Source: Fragilaria crotonensis (lineage: Eukaryota; Bacillariophyta; Fragilariophyceae; Fragilariales; Fragilariaceae). From it: a stretch of DNA of 51,516 bases. The position numbers were made by a program, and so were the translations under genes. The stretch covers positions 1-51,516 of the forward strand of contig JAKSYS010000453.1 in the NCBI GenBank assembly GCA_022925895.1. Direction: 5' to 3'. How positions within the stretch are numbered: position 1 is the stretch's first letter; each line of letters begins with the position of its first letter. Positions 22,699-34,914 of this stretch are shown one piece after another. The notes beneath the pieces are model-generated. The model was not told the origin of the DNA. It did no database searches and saw nothing but the letters and a program-made list of their open reading frames with translations.

Positions 22699-23442
22699 TC
22701 AGATCTCTGGTCCCGGTGATGAAAGCATGTGGTCGGGGAGAACACAGAAGATCTTGGTGAGGTGAGGATCAATTTTGCCGGAGTGTTGAGTTTTGGTGAG
22801 GATGTCGGCAAGTTGAGAGTCACAGGGAATCCAATGAAGTTGGTGAATGCCGTCTTGTTGGCCTTGACGGACGAAGTGGAAGCGGCGTTCGATGTGTCGC
22901 GTCTTGCGAGTGAGTTTTCCATTCTTTGCGATTTGGACGGTGGCTTCATTGTCAATCATGAGGATGGCAGGTATGGAAGGAAGACGTTGGGTTGATTCAC
23001 GCCATTGTTTGGTGCCAAGATAGAGCATATCGTAGAGAAGCATTCGGATGTGAGCTGTGGCCATTGTGGCAGAACATGCGGCCATGTATTCAGCTTCAGA
23101 AGTAGACATTGCAACAGGTGTAGGCATTGTAGAATTGGCTTCAATGAGGGCACCATTGTAGAAGATCATGTATCCAACAGTGGAACGGCCAGTGTCAGGG
23201 CAGTCTTGCCAGCTGGCGTCGGAGAAAACGGTGAGATCGGAGTATGGGATACGATGGTGAAGGCAGATGTCATAGATGGGATTTGAAGTGCCATCGGGTA
23301 GAATTTGAGAGCGTAGTAGGGCGGCGGCGAAGATAGCCGATGAGCCAAGATAGGGCTCGAAAATCAGGTATGCCAGGAGAGATGCATGCTTTAGCAAGTT
23401 TGCAGACAGCAAATAGGATGTCAGCTCTTGTATTGTATGCAA
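22699..23442 (-). CDS. RNase H domain of the outer copia element
   Basis: End of the pol polyprotein. The copia RNase H signature is clear: TVFSDASWQDCPDTGRST with the first Asp, then SGYM-type GYMIFYNGALI, STSEAEYMA with the catalytic Glu, LMIDNEATVQIAKN with the next Asp, and KTRHIERRFHFVRQ near the C-terminus, followed by the typical QLADILTK. It degrades the RNA strand of the RNA-DNA hybrid during reverse transcription. This segment is uninterrupted; the frame changes just upstream, where it should continue from the RT. Confidence 0.92.
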   Translation of the reverse strand: MHTIQELTSYLLSANLLKHASLLAYLIFEPYLGSSAIFAAALLRSQILPDGTSNPIYDICLHHRIPYSDLTVFSDASWQDCPDTGRSTVGYMIFYNGALIEANSTMPTPVAMSTSEAEYMAACSATMATAHIRMLLYDMLYLGTKQWRESTQRLPSIPAILMIDNEATVQIAKNGKLTRKTRHIERRFHFVRQGQQDGIHQLHWIPCDSQLADILTKTQHSGKIDPHLTKIFCVLPDHMLSSPGPEI

Positions 23443-23445
23443 GGT

Positions 23446-24654
23446 AGAGGAGAGTGCAGACGGCAGAGCGGAAGGGAAGGCGTTGTTGCTTGTGTTCGAC
23501 GAGGGTGACGTCAGGGCGGTTACGGGCGGTTATCCTTGCTGAAGGTGTAGTCGGGAGGAAAGGGGTATCGCGTTCGGGAATTCGGAATTCGGGTCATAAC
23601 GTTGGAGAGTATTCAAAACGTAGCGGTGTTGATCCAGAGTATAGCTTGAGTCGGAGTGTTTGTGGATACGCATTTGGAGGAACCATTGCGCAGGTCCGAG
23701 GAATTTGACATCGAAGCGATTGCGGACGGAATCTTCAAATTGTTTTTCGATGGAATCGTTGCTTCCAGCGTAGAGCATATCATCGACGAAAAATAGGAGA
23801 CGGAGCCATTGATTGTGTTTGTCGTATCGGACAAAATAAGACGGTTCGGAAGGAGATTGGATAAAGCCTTGGGAGTAGAGCCATTCGAAAATTCAATGTT
23901 CCAATATTTGCCAGAGTAGACGAGACCGTAGATTCCTTTGTTCAGTAACATTGGAGAGCCAAAGAATTTAGCGTATTCAGGGAAGTGATAGGCGTATTCC
24001 AATGGCAGTTTCACAAAGTGGCGGCCAATAACTTTGGCTTGGAGGTAGGCACCAATGAAGTCAGCACTCTTGACACTTCTTCTGGATGCACAGATGGTTG
24101 CAATGAAGAGTTTGACCCTCTTGCAGATGCACAGGGTGACCAGGTGTCTTCATACATGAGTGGTTCAACAGGTATAGGTTTTGGAGTGCCAGGTGAATTG
24201 GTAGATTCAGCAATTTCTTGACGTTGTTCAAGGAGTCGTTGTTGGTTGATGGCTTTGACTCTTTTCAGGAGACGTTTCTCCAGGTCGCCACGGGCGACAA
24301 GGCGAGCTTTAGTTTGTCAAGTTTTCCAGTTGCAGTTTGTTTTGCTTTGAGCACAAGTTTTACTGGGATAATGAGTTCATCTTTGTGTGGAGTTTGTCCA
24401 AGGATGAAGGTATCATGGTCAATGAGGTTCTTGATTTCCATTTTGATTGCATGTAGCCAAGCATTGCGGACATTATCATCAAGTTTGAGGACAGCTTTGA
24501 GAGACTGAGGTTCTGGAAGATATTTGTCCACAGGTTCCTGGGGGTTGGCTTGTGGATTGTTGCTGGGAGAGTTGTCAATTGTCATCATGGCAGAGTGAAT
24601 GGGATCAATAGTTGGTAGATCTTCATTGCATTCTTGGAAGTAGGTGGTCATCAT
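23446..24654 (-). CDS. reverse transcriptase (RVT_2) region of the outer element, frame-interrupted
   Basis: Coding similarity runs through several frames. It starts with NAWLHAIKMEIKNLIDHDTF (about 24,470), continues with VKLVLKAKQ (about 24,350), then ADFIGAYLQAKVIGRHFVKLP in a further frame (about 24,000-24,060), LLNKGIYGLVYSGKYWNIEF, and the catalytic FVDD at 23779-23790 followed by MLYAGSND. This is the Ty1/copia RVT_2 order. At least three frame changes are needed to read it as one domain, so either this copy is dead or the assembly holds indels here. Confidence 0.88.
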
Positions 24655-25148
24655 CTTGTGGAGTTGGGAATGATGTTGTTGATGGGTGACAAAGTTGATT
24701 TGATGTGGTGTGGGTGGTGTTGGACCATGTGGAGGAGTTGTATGTTTGATTGCAGCAAGTGTAGAAGGTGGTGGATCATCTTCATGGGCATTGTCATCAG
24801 TTTCAGGGATGGCAGGGAGGGAAGAATGATGGTTGGAGGTATCAATGAAGGTTGATGGTGGGTTACCAAGGTTGGCTGCAGAGCCAGTTTGATGGTGGGT
24901 AGATGGTTCAGAGTTCTCTGGAGTGTCACGAAGTCCATGCGGATTGAAGTGGGAGCGGATGGGTACGGCTCCAGCAAAAGGTTTGGAATCGAAACAGAGA
25001 GCGGAGTTGAAGTCTTCATCGAAGTAGGCATCGCGGGTTATGATGAGGCTTTGGGGTTGGTCTGGCGAGTAGATTAACCAGCCTGCAGAGTTGTCAGGAA
25101 ATCCAAGGAAAATACCGCGGGATGCACGTTGGAGTTGTTGCTTGTAGG
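24655..25148 (-). CDS. integrase-RT linker of the outer element
   Basis: Pro/His/Thr-rich reading on the minus strand continuing from the integrase. It includes DAYFDEDFNSALCFDS (about 24,990-25,040), reminiscent of the conserved motif after the integrase C-terminus in copia pols, then low-complexity linker up to the RT start. Frames change within it. No enzymatic motif is seen. Confidence 0.6.
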
Positions 25149-26533
25149 TTATAAGTTTGTTGCGGAAGGTTGGTTCGTAGCGTTTGAAGAATGTTGGACA
25201 TCCGAAGACGCGGAAGTTGGCGAGGAAGGCTTGCGTTGAAAACTGTATTGATAGGGAGTTGTTGGGTTGCCATCTTGGTCAATAACATTCTTGGCTGGGC
25301 AGACATTGAGGATTTGAACAGCATAGGCATGGGCATGATGGAAGAATGCACCTCCTAGTCTTGCATTGTTCAGAAGGATGTTGGCAGTGTTGTGGACTTC
25401 ACGCCATTTGGCTTCGCAAATACCGTTCATTTCTTGATGTTCAGGTGCTGCAGCTTCAACTTTGATACCAAGTGAAGTGCATTCAGAAATGAATTTGGTT
25501 GAAGTGAAAGCAGATCCAGCATCAGTGCGGATAAAGCGGACAGATTGGGTGCGCCAAGGAGTTCTGTGTCAGTTAGCCATTGCTTCAGAGCAGTAATAAT
25601 GGAAGCTGTGCTTTCAGTTGGGAGACCAATCCAACCTGTTAGTTTGCCAGGTGTTGTGACAATGAACAAGTAGGCTGAAAAGTTGGTATTGGTTGTGAGA
25701 CCATAGCGGAAAGGGTTGCGCATTAGGTCAAGATGAAGGCGGTGGAAAGGTTCAGTGCCTTGGCGTTGAGGAGTTTTGTTGCGGGCACGTTTTTGGCTGA
25801 TTGAAATGCGTAGAGGCCAGGAGTTGTGATCAACAGTAGGTGTCAAGACATGGTCATTCCATGTTTGGTGAAGGGATCCGACCATAAGGTTGCGGAAATT
25901 TCGGAAAGCAAGTCGTCGATAGATGAGTTCCAAAGGTAGGGCGGTGACTGAACGGCGTTGATCGGTGTCAACAGGGGGTGTAGTGTCATCAAAATGTTGT
26001 TCATCAGGATCAGAGTCAGGGTCAGAAGGTAGGTTAGAGTTGGAGATGGTTGAGAAGGCTTGTTGTGATGAAGGTAGTTCTCTGGTCAGTATTGGCCAAG
26101 TGTATGTGGAACCATTTGGGAGTTGAATTGTTGTGGCTCTGTTCTTGATCAGGACACTGAAGTTTTGGGTGCATGATAGAGCAGTTAAGGAGAGGAGTCT
26201 GTGGCTGAGACCTTCAACATAGTAGACATCAGTGAGTCCTAGGATGGACTTGAGGCCATCATCAGTGGTGAAGTGGCATGCAGTTGTGCCTTTGTGAGTG
26301 GACATCTTGGTGCTGCCATCAGCTAAGGAGATTGGAACACTGCAGGGTTCGACATCGTGGAGGTCGCTGAAGAGTGGAGTATAATGGCTGGTAGCACCAC
26401 TGTCAGGTAGCCAGTTTTCAAGATGTGGGGGGACCAAATCTTTGGTATGGTGATTGGGGATCATCTGGAAAGTAAGCTGTGGCTCCAGAGTTGGGAGGAG
26501 AATAATTGGCAGATGGTAGATAATCTCTGTCAA
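25149..26533 (-). CDS. protease and integrase of the outer copia element, frame-interrupted
   Basis: The retroviral-type aspartic protease has the normal catalytic motif WLPDSGATSHY (codons near 26,383-26,415). The integrase core follows: FHRLHLDLMRNPFRYG with the first Asp (about 25,710-25,750), the second acidic residue around 25,500-25,530 in a shifted frame (read as RTDAGSAF), and the catalytic Glu in PEHQEMNGICEAKWR at about 25,400-25,450, after which the 25149-25430 frame continues. The main frame opens inside the end of gag, overlapping it by about 115 nt in a +1 relation, the geometry used for programmed gag-pol frameshifting in Ty1; here it could also be an indel. At least one single-base shift falls between the second Asp and the Glu. 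Confidence 0.9.
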
Positions 26534-27864
26534 GGAGAGGTTGGTTGATGGTCATCTGAGGTAGGTCAGGATTGGGCCAAGGGATGTTGGATGGGTGACC
26601 ATCAGTGTTGTCAAAAGATGAGGCTGAAAAGGCTTGGTGGTGGTATCTTGATTGGTCTGGTGAGTTTTGGCCAGAGTCAGTGATGAAGTAGGCGCGTTGT
26701 TGGTTGCGGGGAGCAGCGTTTTCATTGTTGGATGGTCTTTGAGGGTTGGTGGAGCGATTGTTTTGGTTTGATCTGGGGTTTGTGCAGTTGCGCGCATAGT
26801 GGCCGAGGCGTCCGCAGTTATTGCAGACGATTGTAGCGGCATTGGAAGGGTTGCGCGAATGGTTGTTGTTGGATCCGTTAGGAGATGGACGTTGATTAGG
26901 ACTGGACGTCGGTCGGAAAGGTGGTCGATTGTTTCGTTGAGGCTGGTTGGATGGCCGCGGGGAGGGTGGTGGTGGACGACGTTGATTCGAGTTGTTGAAT
27001 GGTGGTCGCGAAGGATTTGTAGGAGGTCGGAACGGGCGCGAATGGTTTTGCGGTAGTCGCGGTGGTTGGTTTCGGTTTTGATTGTTGCTGCTGGGATTGG
27101 AATAAGGTCGAAGGATGGAGCTGAAAGCTTGTTGTTGTCTTTGTGTGAAAACACGTTGGGTAGTTTGGTTGTGGCGCGGTTGAGAATGGTGGGAGTGGTG
27201 ACCACGGGCAGCGTTGGCGTGTTGGTTGTAGTTGCGGTGGTTTTGGGATGGGAGTGTGAGGCCACGGGATTCGTCAATGTTCAGGAGATGGCTTTCGAGT
27301 TCGGCGAATGGTGGCAGAGCTTCGTCATTCAGTTCTGCTCGACGTATGTCGGCGTCGAAGCGTTGATAGGATGCGGCGTAGAAGGAGTGATTGCTTCCAC
27401 CACGAACGGTGCGTTTGATGAGTTCGGCGTCAGTGTTGGGTATTCCAGCATGATAGCAGTCGCGCGTGAGAAGGCGAATGCGGTTGAGGTAGGAGGTTGC
27501 GACTTCATGATGTGGTTGTTTGATTGAGCAGAAAGCTTCGCGAGTTCGTTCGACATGATCAGGAGTTAGCGGAGCGCAGTGGCGTCGTAGAGTGAGAATT
27601 GCAGTCCGAGCGTCCGGTGGGCCATCAATGATGTGTTTCTGGCAAGGGTCGCAACGTTTGTGAAGATCAAATTGTAGATAGCAGTGCCAACAAAGGGTGT
27701 GAATAGGACACTTGTTTTGGCCAAAGATCAAAGACTTGGCGTCCACGGGAAATGTTGCAAACAATTCGAAGGTTGTCAATGAAGGTGTTAAAATGTCGGC
27801 GGCGTGCTTGAAGGTCGGTTGGGTAGGACAATTTGCGAAGGTTAGCATTTTTGGCGTACTTCAA
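26418..27864 (-). CDS. gag with CCHC zinc knuckle, outer copia element
   Basis: The N-terminal part is in a neighbouring frame (27,670-27,864): NLRKLSYPTDLQARRRHFNTFIDNLRIV, the gag capsid signature of copia elements. The main frame follows, with CPIHTLCWHCYL, an Arg/Glu-rich helical region (PDHVERTREAFCSIKQPHHEVATSYLNRI as separate helices) and a long Asn/Pro/Arg-rich low-complexity stretch. The zinc knuckle CNNCGRLGHYARNC lies at 26784-26825. It packages RNA and forms virus-like particles. The gag frame ends at 26418 inside the start of the pol frame. One frame change near 27,720 is needed to join the capsid start to the rest. Confidence 0.88.
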
Positions 27865-28439
27865 AAGTGTTTTCGTGAGGTCTTCGATTGGCGGATAAGT
27901 AAAATCGGTTCGCGTTGATGATGTGAGCGCATCAGGGATGTGTGTTGAATGTGCTTGGGTTCTTGTTCTGAATCATGGTCTGTGTCCTCATCAAAGAAGG
28001 TTTCAACAGTGGGAGGGTATGTGAAGGTTGCGTGGGTCGCCTGGCGCGGAGTTGGGCGTGTTGCAACGGATTTTGGTGCATTTTGGGGGTTTTGGTCGTC
28101 GTTTCCAAAATTAGGTGATTTTTGCGTAGGTTTGGCAGATTTCGTGCTGGGAGGTTGAATAATTTCGTTGCGTTGATTATGGGGTTGCGAAAGATTTTGC
28201 GACGGATTTGGTGGTTGGGGGTTCAAATTTTGGGGTGAGAACTTTTTGGTAGGTATAATTTTGGGTGTCGTCGAAAAAGTTGTCGAAATCGGAGGTTGTG
28301 GGTTCGATTCGGTGGCGTCCGGATTGTGAGGTAATTTTACGTTTTTCGGCGTGAGAATGCCTGAAAATGCATCGGAGAAGCGTTTTAGAGGCCCAGTTGT
28401 TGATTTCGCAGTTGGAGGTGAGTTGGAGGGTGTTTCGGC
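27865..28439 (-). CDS. linker region of the outer element ORF, right of the nested insertion
   Basis: Pro/Thr/Asn-rich, low-complexity protein on the minus strand, continuous with the region left of 35,479 once the nested element is removed. At the junction the nested LTR follows SSSHS coming from 35,479, and the reading resumes with HAETPSNSPP after 28,443. It has no recognised domain; it connects the long upstream region to the gag capsid segment. Confidence 0.65.
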
Positions 28440-28443
28440 GTGT

Positions 28444-28705
28444 TGAATGAATCCTGTCATGAGTGCGGGATATTCGGACAAGCATACAAGGCGCGTGTCC
28501 CACGATGACGTGGAGGACTGCTGACGCGCACGCACGGATAACCTGTTGGTCCATATGGTGGGACCGGTTTTGGAACTAGATTCTAGATCTGCTCACTCTT
28601 TTTATAATTGATCAAGTTGCATGCCGCTTCTTGTCGATTGTTATATTGTTAAGGGTCAATCTCCGGCAATGGCGGATTCGCCGCACTTGCGGGAGATTTC
28701 ACTGA
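28444..28705 (+). repeat. 5' LTR of the nested element
   Basis: 262 bp, identical by eye to 35212-35474 apart from one T in a T-run (five here, six in the right copy). It begins TGAATGAATCC and ends TTTCACTGA, an atypical GA terminus in place of CA. Confidence 0.92.
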
Positions 28706-28719
28706 GTTTATCAGACCCA
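28706..28719 (+). other. putative primer-binding site of the nested element
   Basis: GTTTATCAGACCCA directly follows the 5' LTR and is identical over 14 nt to the sequence after the 5' LTR of the 43,167 element. It resembles the plant-copia initiator-tRNA-Met type site (TATCAGA core). Confidence 0.6.
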
Positions 28720-29880
28720 CATGCTTTGCAGATGAGCTGCATTGGTGAGTGATGCGAGGACTTGATCAATCCGAGCATGATTGCTGATTCTGTGCAAATG
28801 CGACCATTGATGTGTTGGTCACACAACTTGGCGCGGCGGCAATTGACGATGATGGTGACGTCACCATAGGCGCTATGGTTCAAACCAGAAGCGCAGGAGG
28901 CCAGAATCCCCATGGTGGGGATGTGCTTGTCAATGTTGACAGGAAAGCACAAGGACCAACTTCATCAAGGCAAAATTCCGTGGAAAAGTTTCCTAAAATT
29001 AGTCATGCATGATGTGGCGCGTCATGGGTACGCGATGCCCTAAGTACAATTGCTTTATTGAGCCTACTTAGGTGGTCAGGTTTGGTATTGTCCCTACGGG
29101 ACTAGTGTATACCGGACACATTAGCAAAGTGTGCTATTTTACTATGCTCTTTGGCTCATTTTGATATATGTACGATGGCCGTACACGTATGGACAATGCC
29201 CACTGACGTGTGTGCAAAGGGTGCACGTATGAACGTGAGAACCGTACGAGCACAACGATGGTCGTTGTGAGCGCTCGTTTGTTTTTTTACTTAGCGCGGT
29301 ACACGAGTGACGAATGTCACAGAATCCGCCACGTATGTACCGGACGTTCGTGTTACTTCAACATGTACACGTTCGCACTCACACAGACAGGTCAATTTCA
29401 CAATTGATCCGGAAGTCGCCTAAGTGTGACCAAAATGTGCGGATGATGTACGATCGACGTGTGACCATACGCACGATTGGTCTGAAGATTCCTTAAGTAA
29501 GCGGTCGTGTGAAAACGAGATTCTTCGCGCTGACGTACTCGAACCACGATTGGTCTGTGTGTCATCTAAGTCGAAAATTGAATGACGATCGTGTGCCAGC
29601 GAGGAGCACGTTGAGGTTGAAGTATTACTTAGGCGGTTTGGCCTCGGCATTCACGGATAAAATTTTGGAAGGATGGAACGAACGATTGGTAACGCGATTG
29701 TGCGTTCAAAACATACCGAGTTTCACGGCAAAACTGATGAATGGTAGTGCGTTTCCGCGTAAGAAACATACCGAGTTCCACGTACCTTGCCAAGAGTGCA
29801 TTTTTGGGCATGGAGCTCGCAATTTGCACGGGATGCCGCATTTTTTCCCGCACACCTGGTAACTATCAACAATTCCTCCC
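28720..29880 (+). other. leader region of the nested element
   Basis: Untranslated-looking 1.2 kb with normal CpG content and many TACG/CGTA words. No long frame is open. It is compositionally unlike the relic that follows and could be a maintained cis-acting (packaging) region. Confidence 0.45.
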
Positions 29881-30699
29881 CTCACCATGGTGTATCCCCG
29901 GTCATTCCCTGTTTGTTTTACTCCTTGCTTGGGCTTCAATGTTCTAATGTGTGGACTGTTTGAGGTGCTGGGTACTTATAGCTACCATATACAACCTACT
30001 AACTAGCCTGTCTCTCCTCGATTTTGACTATAGGACCATGGTTTCTACCGGGTGGAGGCCCAAGGTGGCTGATGTTGATGTCAACAATCATCCTGTCCCC
30101 GGTTGTTTGTCCCCATGTGCTGATTGGTGCAGCATTCTGAGATGTTCTCATGACTTGCTTGGCCAAGAAGATGGGATGGAACAAAGGAACCACCAATGCT
30201 ACACTCAATGCTGAGCTGGCTGAAGTGGATGGAACCGTGTACCCCTTGTCCTGATTAACAAATGAGTGTTGTTGCAGGGACTCCAAAGGAACATGAGCAT
30301 GTTCACCCATGGCAACAGTGAAGTATCTGTAATGACATGGCAACTGGTTTGGTTGATGATGGCCTTGCTGTTGCGCCCATGTTGGACTACCAAGATGTTC
30401 TTGCATGTCTGACAGGCATGTGCTAGGCAGATGCTCATTTCTGTTGTGGAGGAACCTGGTTGGCCATTTGCTTAGTTCCCCAATGGAATGTACAATGGAT
30501 GTGCAGGTCTCCAGTGCCTTTGGCTTGGGGGGCGGCTTACTTTGCAACTGCTACCAGAGGGACTTAGAAGTATGCAATGACTACTGCTGCCCAGTATGCA
30601 ATGATTGTTACTGAGGTCTTGTTCAGGGGTAAGGATGATACACTTTTGGTCAGTCAAGAATGAATTCAGGATGGTACCAACAGGAGCATAATGTGTTGC

Positions 30700-31080
30700 A
30701 TTTCCTGGAGGAGCCAGAAATGGCATAGTTGAAGAAGTGACTGGTTCCCTTGCAGGCTTCAATGAGCTACTGTGTGCAATCAAGGCTCTAGCTGTTGCTT
30801 GTGAGATTGCCAAGGCTGGCAGACACGTACAAGAATGGTAGTCCAAGCATGTGAATAGGAGACTGAAGTGAGGGTGAAGGCAGCCAGAAGGGAGATTGTG
30901 AGCAACTCTGGAAATTCTCCACCAAGGCATACAACACTTTGAAGCCTTATGCAAGGCCCATGCCAAACAGGCCTGTGATGAAAAAAAAAGAAGGATGTGA
31001 AAGGCAAGTCCAATGCAAGTAACAATGCTGCTGCAACTGCAGATTCTCAGGAGGATGAACCTTTTGAGGAGGACTAAGCG
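30700..31080 (+). pseudogene. decayed gag of the nested element
   Basis: Broken + strand reading that includes AGFNELLCAIKALAVACEIA, YNTLKPYARPM and, in another frame, QACDEKKKKDVKGKSN followed by NNAAATADSQEDEPFEED and a stop at about 31,075. The Lys-rich then acidic tail ahead of a protease relic matches the position and style of the gag C-terminus in the intact element at 44-45 kb. Several stops and shifts; no function expected. Confidence 0.5.
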
Positions 31081-31204
31081 CCAAAACTGTGACTTCCAAT
31101 GCTGGAAGAAGCTTTGCCACTGATTGGCAGAGTATGAACTGTTCTTATAAGGCACATTTGAAGCCACAAGAACCGTATGATCTGCAGGCAGGGCCATGTT
31201 CTAC

Positions 31205-32060
31205 TGATCACTGTTTTTTTTTGAGTGAACTTGACTCTCACACAGGCAAACGTGTTGCAAGAAGCAATGCTCTGTTTGTCTCTGACAAAGGATGTCAGAA
31301 CACTGTGCACCTTTCATGGTGAACATTATCCCATACAGGAGAATTCCATCGCCCCGGCTGCAAATATGTGGACTTACCCTGAGAATGGACAAACAGTACA
31401 TCCTCAATGTCATGAGGCTCTGTACTATGGGGACTGAGTTATGTGACTCTGCTGACCCCCAACTCAATTGTGCAAATGATGTCACTAGTCATGGATGTAC
31501 CTGACCAGTTTGATGCCAAGTTCTTGCATTATCTTATCCAACCGCAATGTTGCGTATTCCATATCCTTGAATGGCACTTTGTCACTATGCGTGAGTTGTT
31601 AGCTCTTGTTGCATTGATCTCACAGATGTTCTGTGATTCCTACTTTGATTGATTTGCCAAAAAGGAGGAGATTTGTATTTCCAGCATGTGTGTTGCTGAA
31701 ATGTTGTTGGCAACTGATCATATGCGGAATGCACCAAGGTTGGTTTCTGCGGTTGAATTGCTGTGTTTGATGTGTGATTACACCGGTCAGGAGGATGGCT
31801 CTCTAGGGGACCGTTTTGTGGGCGCATTTTTGCAGTTAATGATGTCGCTGGAGATGGCTTGTCTGGGCATAGAGGCAAAGTTGTCTACTTGTTGCCGGAT
31901 GTTAAGAGCCAAAAGTTATTTGTTCTATCGGTGAGCAAGGAGCAATCTATACTAACACCAGGTGTTCCGTCAGGACAGTGGGGAGTTGGCCTGCTGTTGA
32001 GAAATTGTTGCAAGTGGCAACTCAGACTGACGTATTGGGCAAAAGGAAGTGCATCAAAAA
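31205..32060 (+). pseudogene. decayed protease/integrase N-region of the nested element
   Basis: ELDSHTGKRVARSNALFV (about 31,225-31,280) aligns with the TDLDSHADQCAVGRNSLLV protease motif of the 43-50 kb element. VPDQFDAKFLHYL, ELLALVALISQMFCDSYFD and FAKKEE (about 31,500-31,680) echo the stretch before the integrase. Near 31,960-32,020, QWGVGL resembles the ARNWGIDRATAR integrase-entry motif. Multiple stops and frame changes. Confidence 0.5.
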
Positions 32061-34890
32061 TGTGGTCAGGTTGTTTACTGGTTTCCATGGCTGTTGGAAC
32101 TCCGATTGATTCTGAATGTGTTAGCTGTCTGGGGACATGGCATTGGCTACGCAGGCACCTATGAGCGGTCAAGGATGCGCCCATCTCAACCTGTGTTTGC
32201 ATTGATGTCATTACCTAATGAACGGGTATCCCTTGGGCAGTTGCAGCTGACAATGCGCTGGAAGATGGGTCATGGGCAGCTTGGAAAGTCAGTTGGCAGT
32301 TCTCCTGAACAGCTGATGGTGCCCAACAGTCTTCAACCAAACCATGCAAAGTCTTTAAGCTGGAATCTTGAGAACTGATGCTCCATGGCACTGAAACAAT
32401 TTGGTGCAGGGGCAGAAAACAAAGTGATGGCGCCAAGAAACCTGCTGATGGTATCGGGAACGCAACAACTCCAATGAAGTCATTGATGGGGACGAGCTGG
32501 ACCCAAGTGGGATTTAATCCAGGATGTCTGATTCAATTGTTTGGTCAGTGGATTGGATGGAGTTGCTGAAGTTTTGGCATTCCTTCTGTACCCCGGTGAC
32601 TATAACTGGTGAAGATGTTGTTTGAAAGTTTTTTTGGAATGGGTGTGAAGATGATCTTGCCAACCCAATTGCCAAGCTTTTGCTCAATAGATTGGAGGAC
32701 AAAGATATTTGCTCCAAAGGTGGGAATGCCTCAAAGCTGAGGACATGGACCCGTATTGAAAGGACTCCATGCTGAGGATCCTATTGAGTTCTTCAATGGT
32801 GAAGACGGAAGTTGTTTGGAGGCTGGGGACATGGATGACTCCAAGGAGGAGACTGATGGCCACACCCTAGAGTCCAACAATCACAATGAATTCAACAGGC
32901 GCTGTTGCACAAGGCTGAGAGGCTATGAAAGCACATGCCATAGGGTGAAGCGTGGCTATGTTGGTCAAGCAATTGACAAGTAATCATTGTGCTATGTCTT
33001 AGTATGCTATCTGAGTGACTATGTGTCCCAGGTGGATTGACAGGTGCGGTTTCTATTTATACGTCTAACGGAGGAATGAGGCTGCTCTGTGTTGTTGTGG
33101 GTGATGGTTGACCAATGGCAGACTGAGCATAAGCCGTCAAAGAGTGATGGGCATACTTATGTCAGGGAGACCAGGCCGCCTATCAATACAATGCAAGGTT
33201 GGGAACTGATAGTCAAATGCTGTGATGAGCCAACGATTGCGGTCGTCCCATAAATTGATTGAATTGAAGAGTTAGGTCTGGTCTAAGTTGCGGAGTTCGA
33301 TGTTGCCAACAGGGTTGTGGAAATGAGTCTATAATTCCTTGGTGGTTACAAGGTCTTGCGCATGGAGGATCAGATTCTGTTAATGGTCAAGGCCAGACAT
33401 TGGGCATGGAGCTGCATGTTTGGAATTGTGCTAGAAGGTCTTTGACACATGCTCCTTAAGTTCAATGAATGGGGACCAATCTTGAGGACAGGCAATCGAG
33501 CTGGAGATGAAGTGCATCCGATCAGCGTTCGAAATAATTGACAATGGTGTCATGCTGAAGTTCCACAAGTATGTTGGCTGTCATATGATCTTTGATGTCG
33601 AGATGATCTTGACAAGAACGGCAAGTCTGGTTGCCAAAGGGCACCAGATCGATTGTGTCGCGTGGCTGTAAAAGGATTGCATCCACGTTGGCGACACTGA
33701 ATGAAGTCTTCAATGTTGAAGATAAGTTTGAATGTCCTGTCTGCTGATGTGCAAGGGACATGACTGGATGCTCAATGCTGGAGGAGATATACGCAGCTGC
33801 AAGGCATGAGCTGGGTGCGGCAAAGTTAGTTGTTGGGTGCTACTGCTTGTTCGTGTTCCATTTGGTTTGAAGTCGAATGTTGTCCGAAGTTGGGACCGCA
33901 GCCACAGTATGTGGGGAAGTCTTTATATGTAATGAAGATCCTGACTTGTGGATGAGACCAAGGGTTAAGCTGAATGGGGACGTGCTGAAAGTATTTCCTA
34001 CGCTGTGTGAATGGTGCTCATTGCATCCCACATAGTGAGTCACAAGTTGTGATGGACTATCTTCCCGCAAAGCCTACCTTGAGGAACGGATGTGTAAAGC
34101 AAACTTGATTCTTATGTGAAAACCAAAGTCAAGAAATCGATCAATGGAACAGGCAAACGAACTAAGTAAAGATGGTAATGATGTTTGGCCTTGGTGCAAC
34201 TGAAATTGAACGTGAACTTGAGGAGATTGGTGAACATCTGAGCGCAAGAGTGTTGATCATAATGAGAGATGGTTATGTAATGAGATTGATACCACCCAGA
34301 GTTGGATTGCCAAGTGTGTGATCTGTTCCAGGGTTGAATCAGCGTATTGCATTGGACTTGTGAATTTGGTTGGATCGGTATCTCTGTGGACGTTGCAATG
34401 TTGTTGCGTTTCCTCGCTGCACTGAGGAGGGGACATCATGACCGTGCTTTCCATGTCTTTGAAGACCTGAAATGGTACAATCAGTTGAGCGTGGCCTTCG
34501 ACGAGGCGGAGCTAAGCTTGACATGCTTCTGGTTATATGACTGGATGGAGTATTGCTCTGTTATCAGCAATGCTGCTGTGTAACCAGACGTAACTACCTG
34601 ATGTCAGGAGTGCTTGATTTTGATGATTTGCCATGTCAACACAAACCAAGCAGGTTGGTGTGATACATGGTTGAATCAAACGAAGATCTGATTTACGAAT
34701 TAGATTTGAATTTGTGGCTGCAAAGGTTGCAGTGACCCTGGTTGTGAAGTAAACGACTGAAGGCGGTGACATACATTATCGACAAATGCGAAGTACGTCA
34801 GCGGTTGGTTTTGTGTGGATTGCTGAGGAAGACTGAGGCAACAACTTAGAGCAGATGAACTGACTAAGTGTCTTCCGGGGACCGCGACTA
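32061..34890. other. unrecognised decayed interior of the nested element
   Basis: CpG-poor, TpG/CpA-rich DNA with no open frame longer than about 110 codons and no RT or RNase H motif that I can recognise on either strand. Weak Asp/Glu-rich reading near 32,760-32,980. Probably diverged pol and 3' untranslated sequence. Confidence 0.5.
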
Positions 34891-34914
34891 AGAGAGTTGT
34901 GCTCTCATGTGTGC

